Positions 8,915 through 20,185 of a stretch of DNA of 64,000 nt are shown piece after piece. This DNA is from Methyloversatilis discipulorum (GTDB taxonomy: Bacteria; Pseudomonadota; Gammaproteobacteria; Burkholderiales; Rhodocyclaceae), in assembly GCF_000385375.1 (NCBI RefSeq), contig NZ_ARVV01000001.1, positions 1,178,001 to 1,242,000 of the forward strand. Reading direction: 5' to 3'. Position numbers and translations under genes: made by a program. A model generated the notes under the pieces. It had not been told where the DNA came from, searched no databases, and saw only the letters and a program-made list of their open reading frames with translations. Numbering within the stretch: the stretch's first letter is position 1; every line of letters starts with the position of its first letter.

Positions 8915-9430
8915 TCAGCGCAGGCCTTCGAGCAGTTCGGCGACGCGTTCGAATTCGCTCGACTTGTCGAGGAAGTGATGAGCGCCCAACGCCAGACTGC
9001 GCGCGCGCATCGCCGCGGTGTTGCTGTTGGTCAGCACGATGGCGAGAAGGTCGGGGTGATTCAGCTTCAGGTGCTGCAGCACGCCGAAGCCGCTGCCTTC
9101 GCGCAACTGCAGGTCGACCACCACCGCGTCGAAGCGGCCGACACGCAAGGCGGTCAGCGCGTCGGCTTCGGTATCGACCTCGCCACAGACGACGACGCCC
9201 TCGCTGTCCTCGAGCAATGACACCAGGTGCTTGCGGATCAGCAGCGAGTCCTCGACCAGCAGCACGCGCAGCGGGCGTGAGCGGGCGAGCGGAGGAGTGG
9301 CGGACGACGGATGCGGTTGCACGGCTCTGTGCGCTTCGTAGTCGGTGGAGCGATAGGGATTGGATTGCGTGCCAAGTATCTCACCGCCTTGCGGCGCCGG
9401 ATGTAGGTGCGAGCCGACAGACGTACTCAT
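8915..9430 (-). CDS. Stand-alone receiver-domain response regulator
   Basis: A 171-residue protein made of a low-complexity N-terminal stretch of about 50 residues followed by one CheY-like receiver domain (about 54-171) with acidic pair E60-D61, phospho-acceptor Asp106 (VVVDLQL) and the late LDKS lysine. There is no output domain. Its ATG overlaps the stop of the upstream NarL-type regulator (ATGA), so they are translationally coupled. It may act as a phosphate sink or through protein contacts in the same signalling circuit, with the NarX-type kinase at 10351 a plausible partner. Confidence 0.85.
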   Translation of the reverse strand: MSTSVGSHLHPAPQGGEILGTQSNPYRSTDYEAHRAVQPHPSSATPPLARSRPLRVLLVEDSLLIRKHLVSLLEDSEGVVVCGEVDTEADALTALRVGRFDAVVVDLQLREGSGFGVLQHLKLNHPDLLAIVLTNSNTAAMRARSLALGAHHFLDKSSEFERVAELLEGLR

Positions 9431-10065
9431 TCGATCAAACCATTCTTCAGCGCGTAGTAGGTCAGTTCCGCATTGCTCTTCAGGTTCAGCTTGGTGAGCA
9501 GACGGCTGCGGTAGGTGCTGACGCTCTTCACGCTGATGAACAGTTCGTCGGCAATTTCGGTGACCGACTTGCCGGTCGCCAGCTTGTGCAGCACCTGGAA
9601 CTCGCGTTCCGACAGCTGCTGGTGGGCCGGAGCGTCGGCGTCGCCGCTCAGGCGCTGCGTCAGCAGGTCGGCGACAGTGTCGCTCACGTAGCGGCGGCCG
9701 CGCAGCACGGTGCGGATGGCGGTCAGGATGTCGTCGACGTCGGCATCCTTGCGGATGTAGCCGTTGGCGCCGGCGCGCAGCATGTTCAGCGCGTACTGTT
9801 CTTCGGCGTAGGCACTGATGATGAGCACCGGCAGATCGGCGCGGTGCGTGCGCAGCAGTCGCAGCGTGTCCATGCCGTCGCGGTCTGGCATCGAAATGTC
9901 GAGCAGCAGCACGTCGAAGTCCTGCTGGCGCAGCAGGGTGAGCGTTTCGGCACTGGTCGACGCTTCGGCGCCGACTTCGAGGTCGGCTTCGGCATTGATC
10001 AGCTGGCGCAGGCCGTTGCGCACGATCTGGTGGTCGTCAGCGAGAAGTACGCGTTTCTTTTGCAT
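9427..10065 (-). CDS. NarL/FixJ-family response regulator
   Basis: A 212-residue regulator: receiver domain with DDH pocket and Asp56 (LLLDISMPDRDG), then a LuxR-type helix-turn-helix at about 148-212 (LSEREFQVLHKLATGKS, then IADELFISVKSVSTYRSRL). It is transcribed away from the NarX-type histidine kinase at 10351, with a DUF1328 gene between. Such pairs usually form a two-component system. The ligand and target genes cannot be read from the sequence. It is coupled by a 4-base overlap to a second, output-less receiver protein. Confidence 0.9.
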   Translation of the reverse strand: MQKKRVLLADDHQIVRNGLRQLINAEADLEVGAEASTSAETLTLLRQQDFDVLLLDISMPDRDGMDTLRLLRTHRADLPVLIISAYAEEQYALNMLRAGANGYIRKDADVDDILTAIRTVLRGRRYVSDTVADLLTQRLSGDADAPAHQQLSEREFQVLHKLATGKSVTEIADELFISVKSVSTYRSRLLTKLNLKSNAELTYYALKNGLIE

Positions 10066-10105
10066 GATGGCGTGGTCGTCGTGGAAGCTGAGCGGATTAT
10101 CCGCC

Positions 10106-10267
10106 TCAGCGCTTGAACAGTCCCACCACGAAGGAGGCGATTGTCAGCGCGAGGAAAACGAAGAACAGGATCTTGGCGATGCCGGCCGCGCTTGCGGCGA
10201 GGCCGCCGAAGCCGAACAATGCCGCGATCAGCGCAACGATGAAGAAGATAAGGGCATAGTGAAGCAT
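10106..10267 (-). CDS. DUF1328 small membrane protein (YtjA-like)
   Basis: A 53-residue protein consisting almost entirely of two hydrophobic helices joined by a Gly/Ala-rich turn ([15 protein letters not shown]) and ending FKR. This is the standard size and pattern of DUF1328. The ATG at 10267 is preceded by AAGGAGG with a 5-base gap, which fixes the start against a longer in-frame reading. Function is unknown; relatives are often stress-induced. It sits between a NarL regulator and a divergent histidine kinase and may belong to their regulon. Confidence 0.88.
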   Translation of the reverse strand: MLHYALIFFIVALIAALFGFGGLAASAAGIAKILFFVFLALTIASFVVGLFKR

Positions 10268-10350
10268 GACAGCCTCCTTGATGAACAGGAACAGGGCCGG
10301 CACGGGCGGCGATGCCAGCGTGCGTGATCGAATCCTAGGCGGGGCGGCCA

Positions 10351-11847
10351 ATGCGGGCTGTCGTCCGCGCCATGGCGGGGGCGTCGGACATGTCTGACGC
10401 GGAACGCTCGGTGAAGGCGGCGGCGCGGCATCGCGCCATCGTCGAAGGGTTGTCGCGCGCGGCGCGCAAAGCCGGTTCGGCGACCGACGGCGCGGAACGT
10501 CTGACCGACAGCGTGCTGATGCGGCTTGCGCGCTTCCGCTGGGGGGCGTTGCTGGTGGTGCTGATCGGAGTGGCTTTCGCCGCGGTGTCCGAAACCACCT
10601 TCCAGGGCATGCAGCGCGAACGCGAGGAAATCGACGCTTCGCGCCTGTCGCTGGCGGCGCTGAACAATCTGGTCTACGACAATGCGCAGGCGACGGCTAC
10701 CGAGGCCCGTTACACCGAGGAGCCATCGCCCGATCATCTTGCGCAGCATCTGGCTACGGTGCAGCGTCTCGCCGAGGCGGGCACCCACGTGCTCGGCTGG
10801 GCGGCGCGCCGGGGCATAGACGAGGAGCGCGTCGCCGTCGTCAAGCGCCTGACCGCGGCGGAATCCGAGGAGCTGAAGCGGCTTCGGGCGCTGCCGCAGA
10901 ACGCGAGCCCGGTCGAAGTGATGGACGCCTTCCTGCCGCCGGTGGTCGACCAGAACGAACTGCGCGAAGCGCTCGAACCGCTGGTGCGTACCGAGCGCGC
11001 CTATCTGGAGGAGCAGATGACGCTGCTGGGCGAGGAAATCGAACGCCAGCGCGCGGCGGCCATCGTCGTCATCGCCATCGGCGTGCTGATGCTCATCCTG
11101 CTGTTGCGTGCCTATGCGATGCGCAGCCAGGCCGAAGCGCAGATCGCCGACCGCCTGCGCGCGGCGCGCGACGAGCTCGACGCGCTGGTGCGGGTGCGTA
11201 CCGAAGAGCTGTCGGAACTGGCCAGCCACCTGCAGACCGAAGCCGAGCGGCAGAAATCGGCGCTGGCGCGCGAACTGCACGACGAGCTCGGTTCGATATT
11301 GACCGCCAGCCGCATGGAGGCTTCGATGCTGCTGCGCCGGGCGCGCAAGCAGGACAGTCCGGACGTCGAGTCGCTGTCGCGCGTCTGCGAAATCCTGGAG
11401 CAGGGCGTGCAGATCAAGCGGCGTGTGATCGAAGGGCTGGTGCCGACCGTGCTGACCCATCTGGGTCTGTTGCCTGCGCTCGAATCGCTGGCCGAGGAGA
11501 CGCGGGCGTCGGCGCCGTTCGCGGTCGACCTGGTACTGCCGGAGGCGCTGGAGCTCGATCGGGACAGGGCGATCGCGATCTACCGCGTCGCGCAGGAAGC
11601 GCTGACAAACATCCGGAAGCACGCGCAGGCGACCGAAGTGCGCATCGCATTGACGGTCGAGGGGCCGACCGTCAGGCTGGAAATCCGCGACAACGGTGTC
11701 GGCATCGCCGCCGGCGCGCGCGGCAAGACCGGTTCGCATGGCCTGCTCGGCATGAAGTATCGCGCCGATGCGCTGGGCGGCCGCTTTGCCATCGGTCCGG
11801 CACCGGAGCACGGCACCTTGCTGGAATTCGCGCTGCCGCTGGCGTGA
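10351..11847 (+). CDS. NarX-type sensor histidine kinase (HisKA_3)
   Basis: A 498-residue kinase. Two membrane helices (about 64-80 and 235-253) enclose a helical periplasmic sensor of about 150 residues. A coiled linker leads to a HisKA_3 dimerisation domain, [17 protein letters not shown] with His310, and a HATPase domain ([18 protein letters not shown]) ending at 498. This is the architecture of kinases that partner NarL/FixJ regulators, and one lies divergently at 9427-10065. The true start may be downstream of 10351, since the first 50 residues are unremarkable and no strong ribosome site is seen. The signal is unknown. Confidence 0.88.
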   Translation: MRAVVRAMAGASDMSDAERSVKAAARHRAIVEGLSRAARKAGSATDGAERLTDSVLMRLARFRWGALLVVLIGVAFAAVSETTFQGMQREREEIDASRLSLAALNNLVYDNAQATATEARYTEEPSPDHLAQHLATVQRLAEAGTHVLGWAARRGIDEERVAVVKRLTAAESEELKRLRALPQNASPVEVMDAFLPPVVDQNELREALEPLVRTERAYLEEQMTLLGEEIERQRAAAIVVIAIGVLMLILLLRAYAMRSQAEAQIADRLRAARDELDALVRVRTEELSELASHLQTEAERQKSALARELHDELGSILTASRMEASMLLRRARKQDSPDVESLSRVCEILEQGVQIKRRVIEGLVPTVLTHLGLLPALESLAEETRASAPFAVDLVLPEALELDRDRAIAIYRVAQEALTNIRKHAQATEVRIALTVEGPTVRLEIRDNGVGIAAGARGKTGSHGLLGMKYRADALGGRFAIGPAPEHGTLLEFALPLA

Positions 11848-11871
11848 AGCCGACGCACCCCTGCGGGTGCG

Positions 11872-14068
<2,197 letters not shown>

Positions 14069-14133
14069 TCACGCGTGCCTGGAGTGACTGGAGTATCGAA
14101 TACGAGCCGGATGCCGCCGTGTACGCAGGCGGC

Positions 14134-14167
14134 AGAAACGAAAAGCCCTGCCTCGCGGGCAGGGCTT
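14134..14167 (-). terminator. Rho-independent terminator after rpmA
   Basis: A 10-bp perfect stem (arms 14143-14152 and 14158-14167, AAGCCCTGCC on the plus strand) with a 5-base loop. It is followed on the minus strand by TTTTCGTTT. It lies between rpmA and obgE and probably lowers transcription into obgE-proB. Confidence 0.8.
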
Positions 14168-14186
14168 CGGTTCAGGCGAGCCGGAA

Positions 14187-14450
14187 TCAGGCTGCAGCCG
14201 GAACGATGGTGACCACGCGACGGCGGTTTGCACCCTTGACGACGAACTGCACAACGCCGTCAATCTTGGCGAACAGCGTGTGGTCCTTGCCCATGCCGAC
14301 GTTGTCGCCGGGGTGGAACTCGGTGCCGCGCTGACGCACGATGATGCTGCCTGCCGAAATCAGCTGACCGCCATAGCTCTTGACGCCAAGGCGCTTCGAT
14401 TCTGAGTCGCGGCCGTTACGCGTACTGCCGCCGCCTTTTTTGTGTGCCAT
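14187..14450 (-). CDS. rpmA: 50S ribosomal protein L27
   Basis: An 87-residue ribosomal protein beginning [16 protein letters not shown], the conserved N-terminal tail that reaches the peptidyl-transferase centre, followed by [11 protein letters not shown] and [10 protein letters not shown]. It lies 52 bases after rplU on the same strand, is of normal length, and is followed by a rho-independent terminator. Confidence 0.98.
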   Translation of the reverse strand: MAHKKGGGSTRNGRDSESKRLGVKSYGGQLISAGSIIVRQRGTEFHPGDNVGMGKDHTLFAKIDGVVQFVVKGANRRRVVTIVPAAA

Positions 14451-14502
14451 TTGATGCTCTCCTGGATACGCTCAGCCCTGCTCAGCGCATTTTTCAACAT
14501 TC

Positions 14503-14814
14503 TCAGCCGTTGATGGCTTCGATGCGCAGTTCGGTGTAGTTCTGACGATGACCTTGATGCTTCTGGTAGTGCTTGCGACGGCGCATCTTGAAAATCGTCA
14601 CTTTCTTGTGGCGCCCTTGAGTGAGCACCGTTGCACGAACGCTGGCACCGGCAACCAGGGGCGCACCGATCTTGACCGATTCGCCCTCACCGACCATCAG
14701 AATCTGGTCGATCACGATTTCCGAGCCCACATCCGCAGGTATCTGTTCTACCTTGATTTTTTCGCCAGCGGCAACGCGATACTGCTTGCCACCGGTTTTT
14801 ATGACCGCGTACAT
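14503..14814 (-). CDS. rplU: 50S ribosomal protein L21
   Basis: A 103-residue ribosomal protein with [14 protein letters not shown] at the start and the basic segment [16 protein letters not shown] near the C-terminus, both typical of L21. It is the first gene of the rplU-rpmA unit, with a near-consensus promoter upstream at 14848-14877. Confidence 0.98.
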   Translation of the reverse strand: MYAVIKTGGKQYRVAAGEKIKVEQIPADVGSEIVIDQILMVGEGESVKIGAPLVAGASVRATVLTQGRHKKVTIFKMRRRKHYQKHQGHRQNYTELRIEAING

Positions 14815-14847
14815 GTGTAACCCCAGTAAGGTTTAAGGGAATCCACA

Positions 14848-14877
14848 ACTATATCCGAGAGGCTGGCTTTTTGTCAA
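14848..14877 (-). promoter_or_regulatory. Sigma70-type promoter of rplU-rpmA
   Basis: Minus strand TTGACA at 14877-14872 and TATAGT at 14853-14848, separated by 18 bases, placed 34 bases before the rplU start. It is close to consensus, as expected for a ribosomal-protein operon. Confidence 0.82.
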
Positions 14878-14898
14878 AGGCTGCGAAACATCAACGGC

Positions 14899-14926
14899 TT
14901 GACGGGTTTTCGCGCGCTGCTACCAT
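14899..14926 (+). promoter_or_regulatory. Possible ispB promoter
   Basis: TTGACG at 14899-14904 and TACCAT at 14921-14926 with a 16-base gap, 39 bases before ATG 14966. It is divergent from the rplU promoter. Moderate match. Confidence 0.45.
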
Positions 14927-14965
14927 CCGCGTTTTTCCGCGTCCGGCAGCACTTCCTTGTCTTCA

Positions 14966-15928
14966 ATGAACCGTCTTTACAGCCTGATTGCGGACGACAT
15001 GCGCGCGCTGGATGGCGTCATCCGCGAGCGCCTGCACTCGGACGTCGTGCTGGTGCGCCAGGTGGCCGAGTACATCATCGGTGCCGGCGGCAAGCGGCTG
15101 CGTCCTGCGCTGGTGCTGCTGACCTCGGGCGCCTGCGGCTATTCGGGGGCACATCGCACCGAGCTGGCCGCCGTGGTCGAGTTCATCCATACCGCGACGC
15201 TGCTGCACGACGACGTGGTGGATGAATCGGAACTGCGCCGCGGCGCCAAGACCGCCAACGCGCTGTTCGGCAACGCGGCCTCGGTGCTGGTCGGCGACTT
15301 CCTCTACTCGCGCGCCTTCCAGATGATGGTGTCGGTCGGCAGCATGCGCGTGCAGGCCGTGCTGGCCGAGGCGACCAACATCATTGCCGAGGGCGAGGTG
15401 CTGCAGCTGCTGAACTGCCACGATGCGGATGTCGACGAAGACCGCTATCTGCAGGTCATCCGTTACAAGACCGCCAAGCTGTTCGAGGCGGCCAGCCGCC
15501 TCGGCGCCATGCTGGCCGGCGTCGATGCCGACGTCGAGGAGCGCTTCGCACGTTTCGGCATGCACCTGGGCACAGCCTTCCAGCTGGTCGACGACATCCT
15601 CGATTACTCGGGCGACGAAGGTTCGATCGGCAAGAACCTCGGCGACGACCTGGCCGAGGGCAAGCCGACGCTGCCGCTGATCCACGTGATGAAGAACGGT
15701 ACGCCCGAGCAGGTTGCCGTCGTCCGGCATGCGATCGAGGAGGGCGGGCGCGACGACTGGGCTGACGTGCTGAAGGCGGTGGTGGACAGCGGCGCACTCG
15801 AGATCGCCCGCGTTCGCGCGCGCGAGGAAGCCGAGCTTGCCCGTGCGGAACTGGCCGGACTGCAGGCGAATGAATACCTGCAGAGCCTGCTCGATCTCGC
15901 AACGTTTGCAGTCGAGAGAAAGTTCTAG
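14966..15928 (+). CDS. ispB: Octaprenyl diphosphate synthase
   Basis: A 320-residue trans-polyprenyl synthase making the ubiquinone side chain. The two aspartate-rich motifs are present: LLHDDVVDESELRRG (first, binding the allylic substrate) and LVDDILDYSGDEG (second, binding IPP), plus GGKRLRP near the start. ATG 14966 is preferred to an in-frame TTG three codons upstream. It is divergent from rplU and followed by tRNA-Pro, a common betaproteobacterial neighbourhood. Octaprenyl length is inferred from family and clade. Confidence 0.95.
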   Translation: MNRLYSLIADDMRALDGVIRERLHSDVVLVRQVAEYIIGAGGKRLRPALVLLTSGACGYSGAHRTELAAVVEFIHTATLLHDDVVDESELRRGAKTANALFGNAASVLVGDFLYSRAFQMMVSVGSMRVQAVLAEATNIIAEGEVLQLLNCHDADVDEDRYLQVIRYKTAKLFEAASRLGAMLAGVDADVEERFARFGMHLGTAFQLVDDILDYSGDEGSIGKNLGDDLAEGKPTLPLIHVMKNGTPEQVAVVRHAIEEGGRDDWADVLKAVVDSGALEIARVRAREEAELARAELAGLQANEYLQSLLDLATFAVERKF

Positions 15929-15996
15929 TAAAGTGCGCGCCTCGTTGCTTACGGCAACGGGCACGACGAGCTGCCTCGGTAGTTTGCTGTGAGGTT

Positions 15997-16073
15997 CGGG
16001 GAATAGCTCAGCCTGGTAGAGCACTGCGTTCGGGACGCAGGGGCCGGAGGTTCGAATCCTCTTTCCCCGACCA
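15997..16073 (+). tRNA. tRNA-Pro (CGG)
   Basis: A 77-base cloverleaf with encoded CCA (16071-16073). The acceptor arm CGGGGAA pairs with TTCCCCG, the D arm contains AGCTCAGCCTGGTAGAGC, and the anticodon arm CTGCG/CGCAG holds loop TTCGGGA, giving anticodon CGG. The T arm is GGAGG TTCGAAT CCTCT. A terminator follows at once. A degraded copy of its 3' half and terminator lies at 32511-32625. Confidence 0.97.
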
Positions 16074-16083
16074 AGAATCCCGC

Positions 16084-16117
16084 AAAAAAGCCGCCCCTCG
16101 GGGTGGCTTTTTTGTTT
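16084..16117 (+). terminator. Rho-independent terminator after tRNA-Pro
   Basis: The hairpin GCCGCCCC-TC-GGGGTGGC is flanked by an A run and a TTTTTTGTTTT tract, 10 bases after the tRNA CCA. The same element, decayed, accompanies the tRNA remnant at 32.6 kb. Confidence 0.9.
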
Positions 16118-16396
16118 TCCGGACCCGCGCGTGCGGCAAGCCTTCTGTGGCTAACGCCGGAGTGCCGCCATTCGGCGAAACTCGCGCGCGCAGGATCCCT
16201 TCCTCGAGGGGGAGGGCCGCGCGGTCGGGCATCATGCAATTCTCCGCGGTCGGGCCCTGTGCAATGCACGCTCACAGCTGTCGCTTTGTCGGACCCTTCT
16301 CGGGTCCAATGCGCCGCAACGCTCAGCCCAGGTCGAAAAACCGCCCTGTTCGATGTAGCCTTGGCGACCCGGAACCAAACAGCCCTGCTCACTGCA

Positions 16397-17440
16397 ATGC
16401 CGCATCCCTATACCGATCTGCCGGACACCGCCTTCTGGTCGCGCACCGCTGGCGTTCCCGGGTTCGACATGAGGCAGGTTTCGGCCGGAAATGACGGCTT
16501 CGTGATTCACGCGACGGACAGGATCGTGTCGGCGGGCAGTTGCTTTGCGCAGCACCTGGCTCGCCTCCTGCCGACGCGGGGCTTCAACTATCTGGTGACT
16601 GAAACCGGACCGGCAGACCGCCAGTTCGGCGTCTACCCGGCACGTTTCGGCAACATCTATACCGTTCGGCAGCTGCTTCAGCTGTTCGAGCGCGCCTACG
16701 GACTGTTCGCGCCTCGCGAGCACGTCTGGCGCTGGTGTGATGCCTACGTCGATCCGTTCCGGCCCAATGTCGAGCCGAATGGCTTTGCCACGCTCGATGA
16801 TCTGCTTGCGGACCGTGTATCGCACCTGGCGGCGGTACGCCGGATGTTCGAGCAGTGCAATGTGTTCGTGTTCACGCTGGGGATGACCGAAGCATGGATA
16901 TCCGATGTCGATGGCGCCGTATTTCCACTGGCGCCCGGCGTGCACGGTGGGCCGGAAGGCGAATCGGACTGCCGCTTCCACAATTTTTCGGTACCGGAGA
17001 TGGTGGATGACCTGCGGCGCCTGATCGGCAATCTGCGCCTGCTGAATCCATCGGTGAAACTGGTGCTGAGTGTGTCGCCGGTGTCCATTGCGGCCACCTA
17101 CGAACCGCGTCATGTGCTGGTATCCAACAGCTACACCAAGGCGGCACTGCGCGTGGTGGCGGACATGGTGACGCGAGATGACGATCTGACTTCGTACTTT
17201 CCGTCCTACGAGTGCGTTGCCGGCCATCACACGATGGGGCGCTACTTTCAGGCAGACATGCGTCACGTGACCGCTGAGGGTGTGCGCGACGTGGTCGATT
17301 ACTTCACCGGGCTTTACCTGGCCCAGGGCCCGGCCACCGAGATACCGGCGCGCGTATCGCCGGCCGCGCAGACCACCCGGTCGGAGCGTGACCAGTGGTA
17401 CGAGGTGTGGTGTGACGAAGAGCAGCTGACTGCACCATGA
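16397..17440 (+). CDS. GSCFA-domain protein
   Basis: A 347-residue protein carrying the GSCFA motif (VSAGSCFAQHLA) followed by the family segments FGNIYTVRQLLQLFE, FTLGMTEAW and SVSPVSIAATYE. GSCFA proteins resemble SGNH/GDSL esterases and occur near polysaccharide genes; the reaction is unknown. The start at 16397 is chosen because the upstream in-frame extension is low-complexity and overlaps the terminator region. A 6-bp hairpin (16291-16307) lies in the 279-base leader. Its stop overlaps the start of the WcbI-like gene (ATGA). It is the first gene of the block inserted after tRNA-Pro. Confidence 0.85.
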   Translation: MPHPYTDLPDTAFWSRTAGVPGFDMRQVSAGNDGFVIHATDRIVSAGSCFAQHLARLLPTRGFNYLVTETGPADRQFGVYPARFGNIYTVRQLLQLFERAYGLFAPREHVWRWCDAYVDPFRPNVEPNGFATLDDLLADRVSHLAAVRRMFEQCNVFVFTLGMTEAWISDVDGAVFPLAPGVHGGPEGESDCRFHNFSVPEMVDDLRRLIGNLRLLNPSVKLVLSVSPVSIAATYEPRHVLVSNSYTKAALRVVADMVTRDDDLTSYFPSYECVAGHHTMGRYFQADMRHVTAEGVRDVVDYFTGLYLAQGPATEIPARVSPAAQTTRSERDQWYEVWCDEEQLTAP

Positions 17441-18336
17441 GATTCGGCATCGTCGGCAATTGCCAGTCGCGCGGCCTGCTCGACTGCCTCGAGGCGCTTG
17501 CACCCGATCATCTGTTCGATGCGATACAGGTCGAGCAGCTAGAGGACGGTGACGAGGCGACGCTGGCGGCCGTGATGGCTCTGGCGAACGAGGTGGATGT
17601 GCTGTTCGCGCACCTGCCGGAGTATGCCGTTGCCAGCGCGGGGCCTCAGCAGGCCTTGCGGAACGCCTTGTCGCTGGCGCGTCCGCGTTCGGTGATCGCC
17701 ATTCCCACGGTGGTGTTCGGCGGGTTTCATCCGGACAGCTGCGTGCTCCGCTGCAACGGCACCTATGTGCAGACTGTCGCTGCCCACTATCACTCGGCCA
17801 TCATCGCCGGTGCCTACCTCTGCAAGCTGCCCGCAACGCGCGTGCCTGCACTGTTCAATCGCTTTGTCTACGCCGGCCTCGGTTATGTGAGCGACTTCGC
17901 GCACCACAGACAGGCCTTGCTGGATAGTTTCTCGAATCTGGGGTTCGACGCCCGCTACATTTTTGCTGCCCGCCGCACCTTCATGCACTGCCCGAACCAC
18001 CCGGCCGTGTCCGTCCTGTTCGAACTGGCAAAGCAGATGCTGGCCCGGGTGAACGTCGAACCTCTGGCGGTGCCGCCGCCGGAGGACTGGCTGCTGAAGT
18101 ACTCCCTGCTGTGGCCGGTCTATCCTGGCTTGCCCGGATCCACGCATGGCGAGTGTGACGAAGTGAGGCCCGCCGAAGCGCTGCGGCTTATCCATGGCGA
18201 GCGGGTGATCTCCTGGGGGGAGCTGATTGAAAGCAGCTACGCGTGCTACGCCGAAAATCGCCTGGAAAGTGCCGACTGGGTCTCCCCGGCCATCGAGCGG
18301 GCGGCACGATTCCTCAGTGAGCACGCCCGCCCGTGA
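17437..18336 (+). CDS. WcbI-like polysaccharide biosynthesis protein
   Basis: A 299-residue protein starting MRFGIVGNCQSRGLL. The GNCQ motif at the first beta-loop and the later FNRFVYAGLGYVSDF segment are typical of the WcbI family, structurally acetyltransferase/SGNH-like proteins of capsule clusters. Its start overlaps the GSCFA stop by 4 bases, so the two are coupled. GSCFA and WcbI proteins side by side suggest acyl modification of a surface glycan. No substrate can be named. Confidence 0.75.
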   Translation: MRFGIVGNCQSRGLLDCLEALAPDHLFDAIQVEQLEDGDEATLAAVMALANEVDVLFAHLPEYAVASAGPQQALRNALSLARPRSVIAIPTVVFGGFHPDSCVLRCNGTYVQTVAAHYHSAIIAGAYLCKLPATRVPALFNRFVYAGLGYVSDFAHHRQALLDSFSNLGFDARYIFAARRTFMHCPNHPAVSVLFELAKQMLARVNVEPLAVPPPEDWLLKYSLLWPVYPGLPGSTHGECDEVRPAEALRLIHGERVISWGELIESSYACYAENRLESADWVSPAIERAARFLSEHARP

Positions 18337-18419
18337 ACAATGCGCCGGCCACTGACCGATTGCGCCGGTGAGGGCAGGACCTCGATGCGCCCGCCCTCCG
18401 GATACTCGACGACACACGC

Positions 18420-19496
18420 ATGAACATCTATCACGCGGACATCCAGATCGCCGCCGCCCGCTATCTGGGATGGATGCCGGATTACATCGCCGTCACGGAC
18501 GACGACATCACGGTATCCGGATGGGCGCTGTCGATCTGGAACGAACCGGCGCAGCTGCGCTTCCTGATCAACGGTGCCGATTTCGATCAGGTCGATCGCG
18601 CGCTTGCATCGCCGGACCTGCTGGCACCGTTCGCGCACATCCCGCATGCGGTGAACTCGCGCTTCTTCTGCAGGCATCGCCGCGACGGCAGGCCGGACCT
18701 GTTTGCCGACGGCTTCATCCGCCTGAACGTGACCGGCCCGTTCGGCGAACACCGGCTGTCGTACCGCACCGCGTGGTATCTGGCCGACCCCGCGCGCGAG
18801 CCCGACATGCCGTCGCCAGCGCAGATTGAACGCGTCATCGGCACGGGCAACTTGCAGATATTCCGGCTGGGCGGCGCCACCATCGCCAAGCACGTCGAGC
18901 AACTGCTGCTTGAGCGTTTCGACCGCTCCATCGGCTCCTTCCAGGCCATCCTCGACTGGGGGTGTGGCGCGGGACGGCTGAGCCGCTACCTGTCGCTGCT
19001 GTCGCCGTCGGTGACCGGCATAGACATCGATGCCGACAACGTTGCATGCTGTGACCGCACGCTGCCCGGTGCCCGCTTCGTCCACATCGACCTGATGCCG
19101 CCCACGCCCTTTGCGGATGGCGCGTTCGATCTGGTGATCGGGCTGTCGGTGCTTACCCACCTCGACGAGCCGGTGCAGGACGCCTGGCTGGCGGAGCTGC
19201 GTCGCATCACGCGTCCCGGCGCGCTGCTCCTGCTGTCGGTCCAGGGGCTGGCGCAGATGGTGTTCTTCGATACGCCGCCCACGCTGAATCTCGAAGCGCA
19301 TCGCAGAGGCATACTGGATACCGGTGCCAACGACCAGTTGCAGGCCGTGCTCGACCATCCTTCGTACTACCGCAACGTGATGCATTCGCCCGACTACATC
19401 ATGACCCGGTGGTCGCGCTGGTTCGATGTGCTGGACATCATTCCCGCCATGGCCGGCACACAGGACCTCGTGCTGCTCCGGCGACGCGCGGACTGA
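18420..19496 (+). CDS. Class I SAM methyltransferase with N-terminal extension
   Basis: A 358-residue protein. Residues 1-150 form an unassigned domain seen with glycan-cluster methyltransferases. The Rossmann methyltransferase follows with motif I ILDWGCGAGRLSRYL (about 178-192), acidic motif II TGIDIDADN, and LVIGLSVLTHL at motif IV. The next methyltransferase starts 11 bases after its stop. The substrate is likely a sugar or lipid of the local pathway, which is inference. Confidence 0.82.
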   Translation: MNIYHADIQIAAARYLGWMPDYIAVTDDDITVSGWALSIWNEPAQLRFLINGADFDQVDRALASPDLLAPFAHIPHAVNSRFFCRHRRDGRPDLFADGFIRLNVTGPFGEHRLSYRTAWYLADPAREPDMPSPAQIERVIGTGNLQIFRLGGATIAKHVEQLLLERFDRSIGSFQAILDWGCGAGRLSRYLSLLSPSVTGIDIDADNVACCDRTLPGARFVHIDLMPPTPFADGAFDLVIGLSVLTHLDEPVQDAWLAELRRITRPGALLLLSVQGLAQMVFFDTPPTLNLEAHRRGILDTGANDQLQAVLDHPSYYRNVMHSPDYIMTRWSRWFDVLDIIPAMAGTQDLVLLRRRAD

Positions 19497-19507
19497 AAGG
19501 AAAGTAC

Positions 19508-20182
19508 ATGCATCCGAGCGCGATGGAGAACGGCAGGCTGTTCTTTGAGACCTATGTCGACGCCAGCGCACCGGCGCTGGTACTCGACATCGGTTCGCAG
19601 GACGTCAACGGCTCGCTGCGACAGCTGGCGCCGCCCGGCGCACGCTATGTGGGGCTGGACTTCGCCGCCGGTCGCGGGGTGGACGTGGTACTCGACGACC
19701 CCTATCGGCTGCCGTTCGACGACGGCGTCGCAGACGTGGTGGTGAGCAGTTCGTGTTTCGAACATGTCGACATGTTCTGGCTCACTTTCAACGAAGTGCT
19801 GCGCGTGCTCAAACCGGATGGGCTGTTCTACCTGAACGCACCGTCGAACGGCGAATTCCACCGCTATCCGGTCGACTGTTGGCGCTTCTATCCGGATGCA
19901 GGCGACGCGCTCGTACGCTGGGGGACACGGTCAGGCTATCGACCGGCACTGCTGGAATCGTTCACCACCTATCAGCATCTCGATATCTGGAATGACTTCG
20001 TCGCCATCTTCGTCAAGGATGCTGACTGTGCGACGCATCATGCGGACCGCATGCTCGATCGCATCGAGCGCTACATGAATGGCCGCCGCTACGGCATCGA
20101 AGGCATCCTGAATCCCCAGGCGGCGACCGAAGACGGAGCCCGCCTGCACGCCCTCACCGGTCACGCCAAGCCGCAGCAGTGA
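19508..20182 (+). CDS. Class I SAM methyltransferase (Methyltransf_11-like)
   Basis: A 224-residue methyltransferase with motif I VLDIGSQDVNGSLR, post-I YVGLDFAAGRGVDVVLDD, the motif IV region VVVSSSCFEHVDMFW, and the RVLKPDGLFYLNAPS loop common in sugar methyltransferases of O-antigen clusters. ATG 19508 follows AAAGGAAAG, which fixes the start. It ends 3 bases before the stop of the convergent gene at 20186. Confidence 0.85.
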   Translation: MHPSAMENGRLFFETYVDASAPALVLDIGSQDVNGSLRQLAPPGARYVGLDFAAGRGVDVVLDDPYRLPFDDGVADVVVSSSCFEHVDMFWLTFNEVLRVLKPDGLFYLNAPSNGEFHRYPVDCWRFYPDAGDALVRWGTRSGYRPALLESFTTYQHLDIWNDFVAIFVKDADCATHHADRMLDRIERYMNGRRYGIEGILNPQAATEDGARLHALTGHAKPQQ

Positions 20183-20185
20183 CGC

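Noticed and set aside
10228-11811. Open frame antisense to the NarX-type kinase
   Set aside because: No domains; opposite strand has a complete kinase.
16103-16396. N-terminal extension of the GSCFA frame
   Set aside because: It begins within the tRNA terminator and has no family similarity; ATG 16397 gives the expected start.
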